DNA from: an uncultured Mucispirillum sp.
GTDB lineage: Bacteria; Chrysiogenota; Deferribacteres; Deferribacterales; Mucispirillaceae
DNA length: 6,462 nucleotides
Direction of reading: 5' to 3'
NCBI GenBank assembly: GCA_947177675.1
Contig: CAMWVK010000099.1
Span: 1-6,462 of the forward strand
In this document: positions 6,454 to 6,462 of the stretch, piece by piece
Layout: each line of letters starts with the position of its first letter
Numbering within the stretch: the first letter of the stretch is position 1
Translations under genes and position numbers: made by a program
The notes under the pieces: generated by a model
What the model saw: only the letters and a program-made list of their open reading frames with translations
Database searches by the model: none
What the model was told of the DNA's origin: nothing

Positions 6454-6462
6454 TATGTAGTT

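Noticed and set aside
1..6462. Possibility of a novel defence, mobile or secondary-metabolite system in the window
   Set aside because: Every gene belongs to a well-known housekeeping family, intergenic space is minimal, and there are no repeats, integrase or transposase remnants or compositional breaks that I can see.

Overview
The window is a compact, AT-rich bacterial chromosomal segment (GC about 30% by eye) carrying six protein genes of ordinary housekeeping type. All six end in TAA and use the standard code. Low GC, strong preference for A/T-ending codons, Shine-Dalgarno sites of the AGGAGG/AAGGAG type and a short PriA point to a low-GC Gram-negative-type bacterium. My best guess is a Deferribacterota lineage such as Mucispirillum, but this is an inference from composition and protein flavour, not a demonstrated assignment.

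Plus strand, bases 1-4385: a tightly packed run of four genes. It begins with the 3' end of an ApbE-family FAD:protein FMN transferase gene, cut by the left edge. This overlaps by 14 nt with maf (a nucleoside triphosphate pyrophosphatase). After 15 nt comes a fatty-acid-type acyl-CoA synthetase, whose stop codon overlaps by one base (TAATG) the start of priA, the replication-restart helicase. The spacing implies one transcript whose promoter lies left of the window. The gene products have no single shared pathway: flavin insertion, nucleotide-pool cleaning, lipid activation and replication restart.

Minus strand, bases 4387-6462: coaBC (coenzyme A biosynthesis) meets priA tail-to-tail with a single base between the stop codons. 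Upstream of it lies a slipin/stomatin-like SPFH membrane protein gene with its own recognisable -10 box and Shine-Dalgarno and a stem-loop terminator right after its stop codon. That terminator occupies nearly all of the short gap before coaBC. A loose functional link is that CoaBC makes the CoA precursor while the acyl-CoA synthetase consumes CoA, but they are on opposite strands and nothing indicates co-regulation.

I found no mobile element, CRISPR array, tRNA, rRNA or novel defence-like system. No stretch longer than about 60 bases lacks a gene. The points worth a second look are modest: PriA appears to lack its winged-helix domain, the ApbE tail has lost the usual DPxTG signature while keeping the metal-site D/T pair, the slipin has no NfeD partner in view, and the promoter/terminator arrangement around coaBC is unusual.
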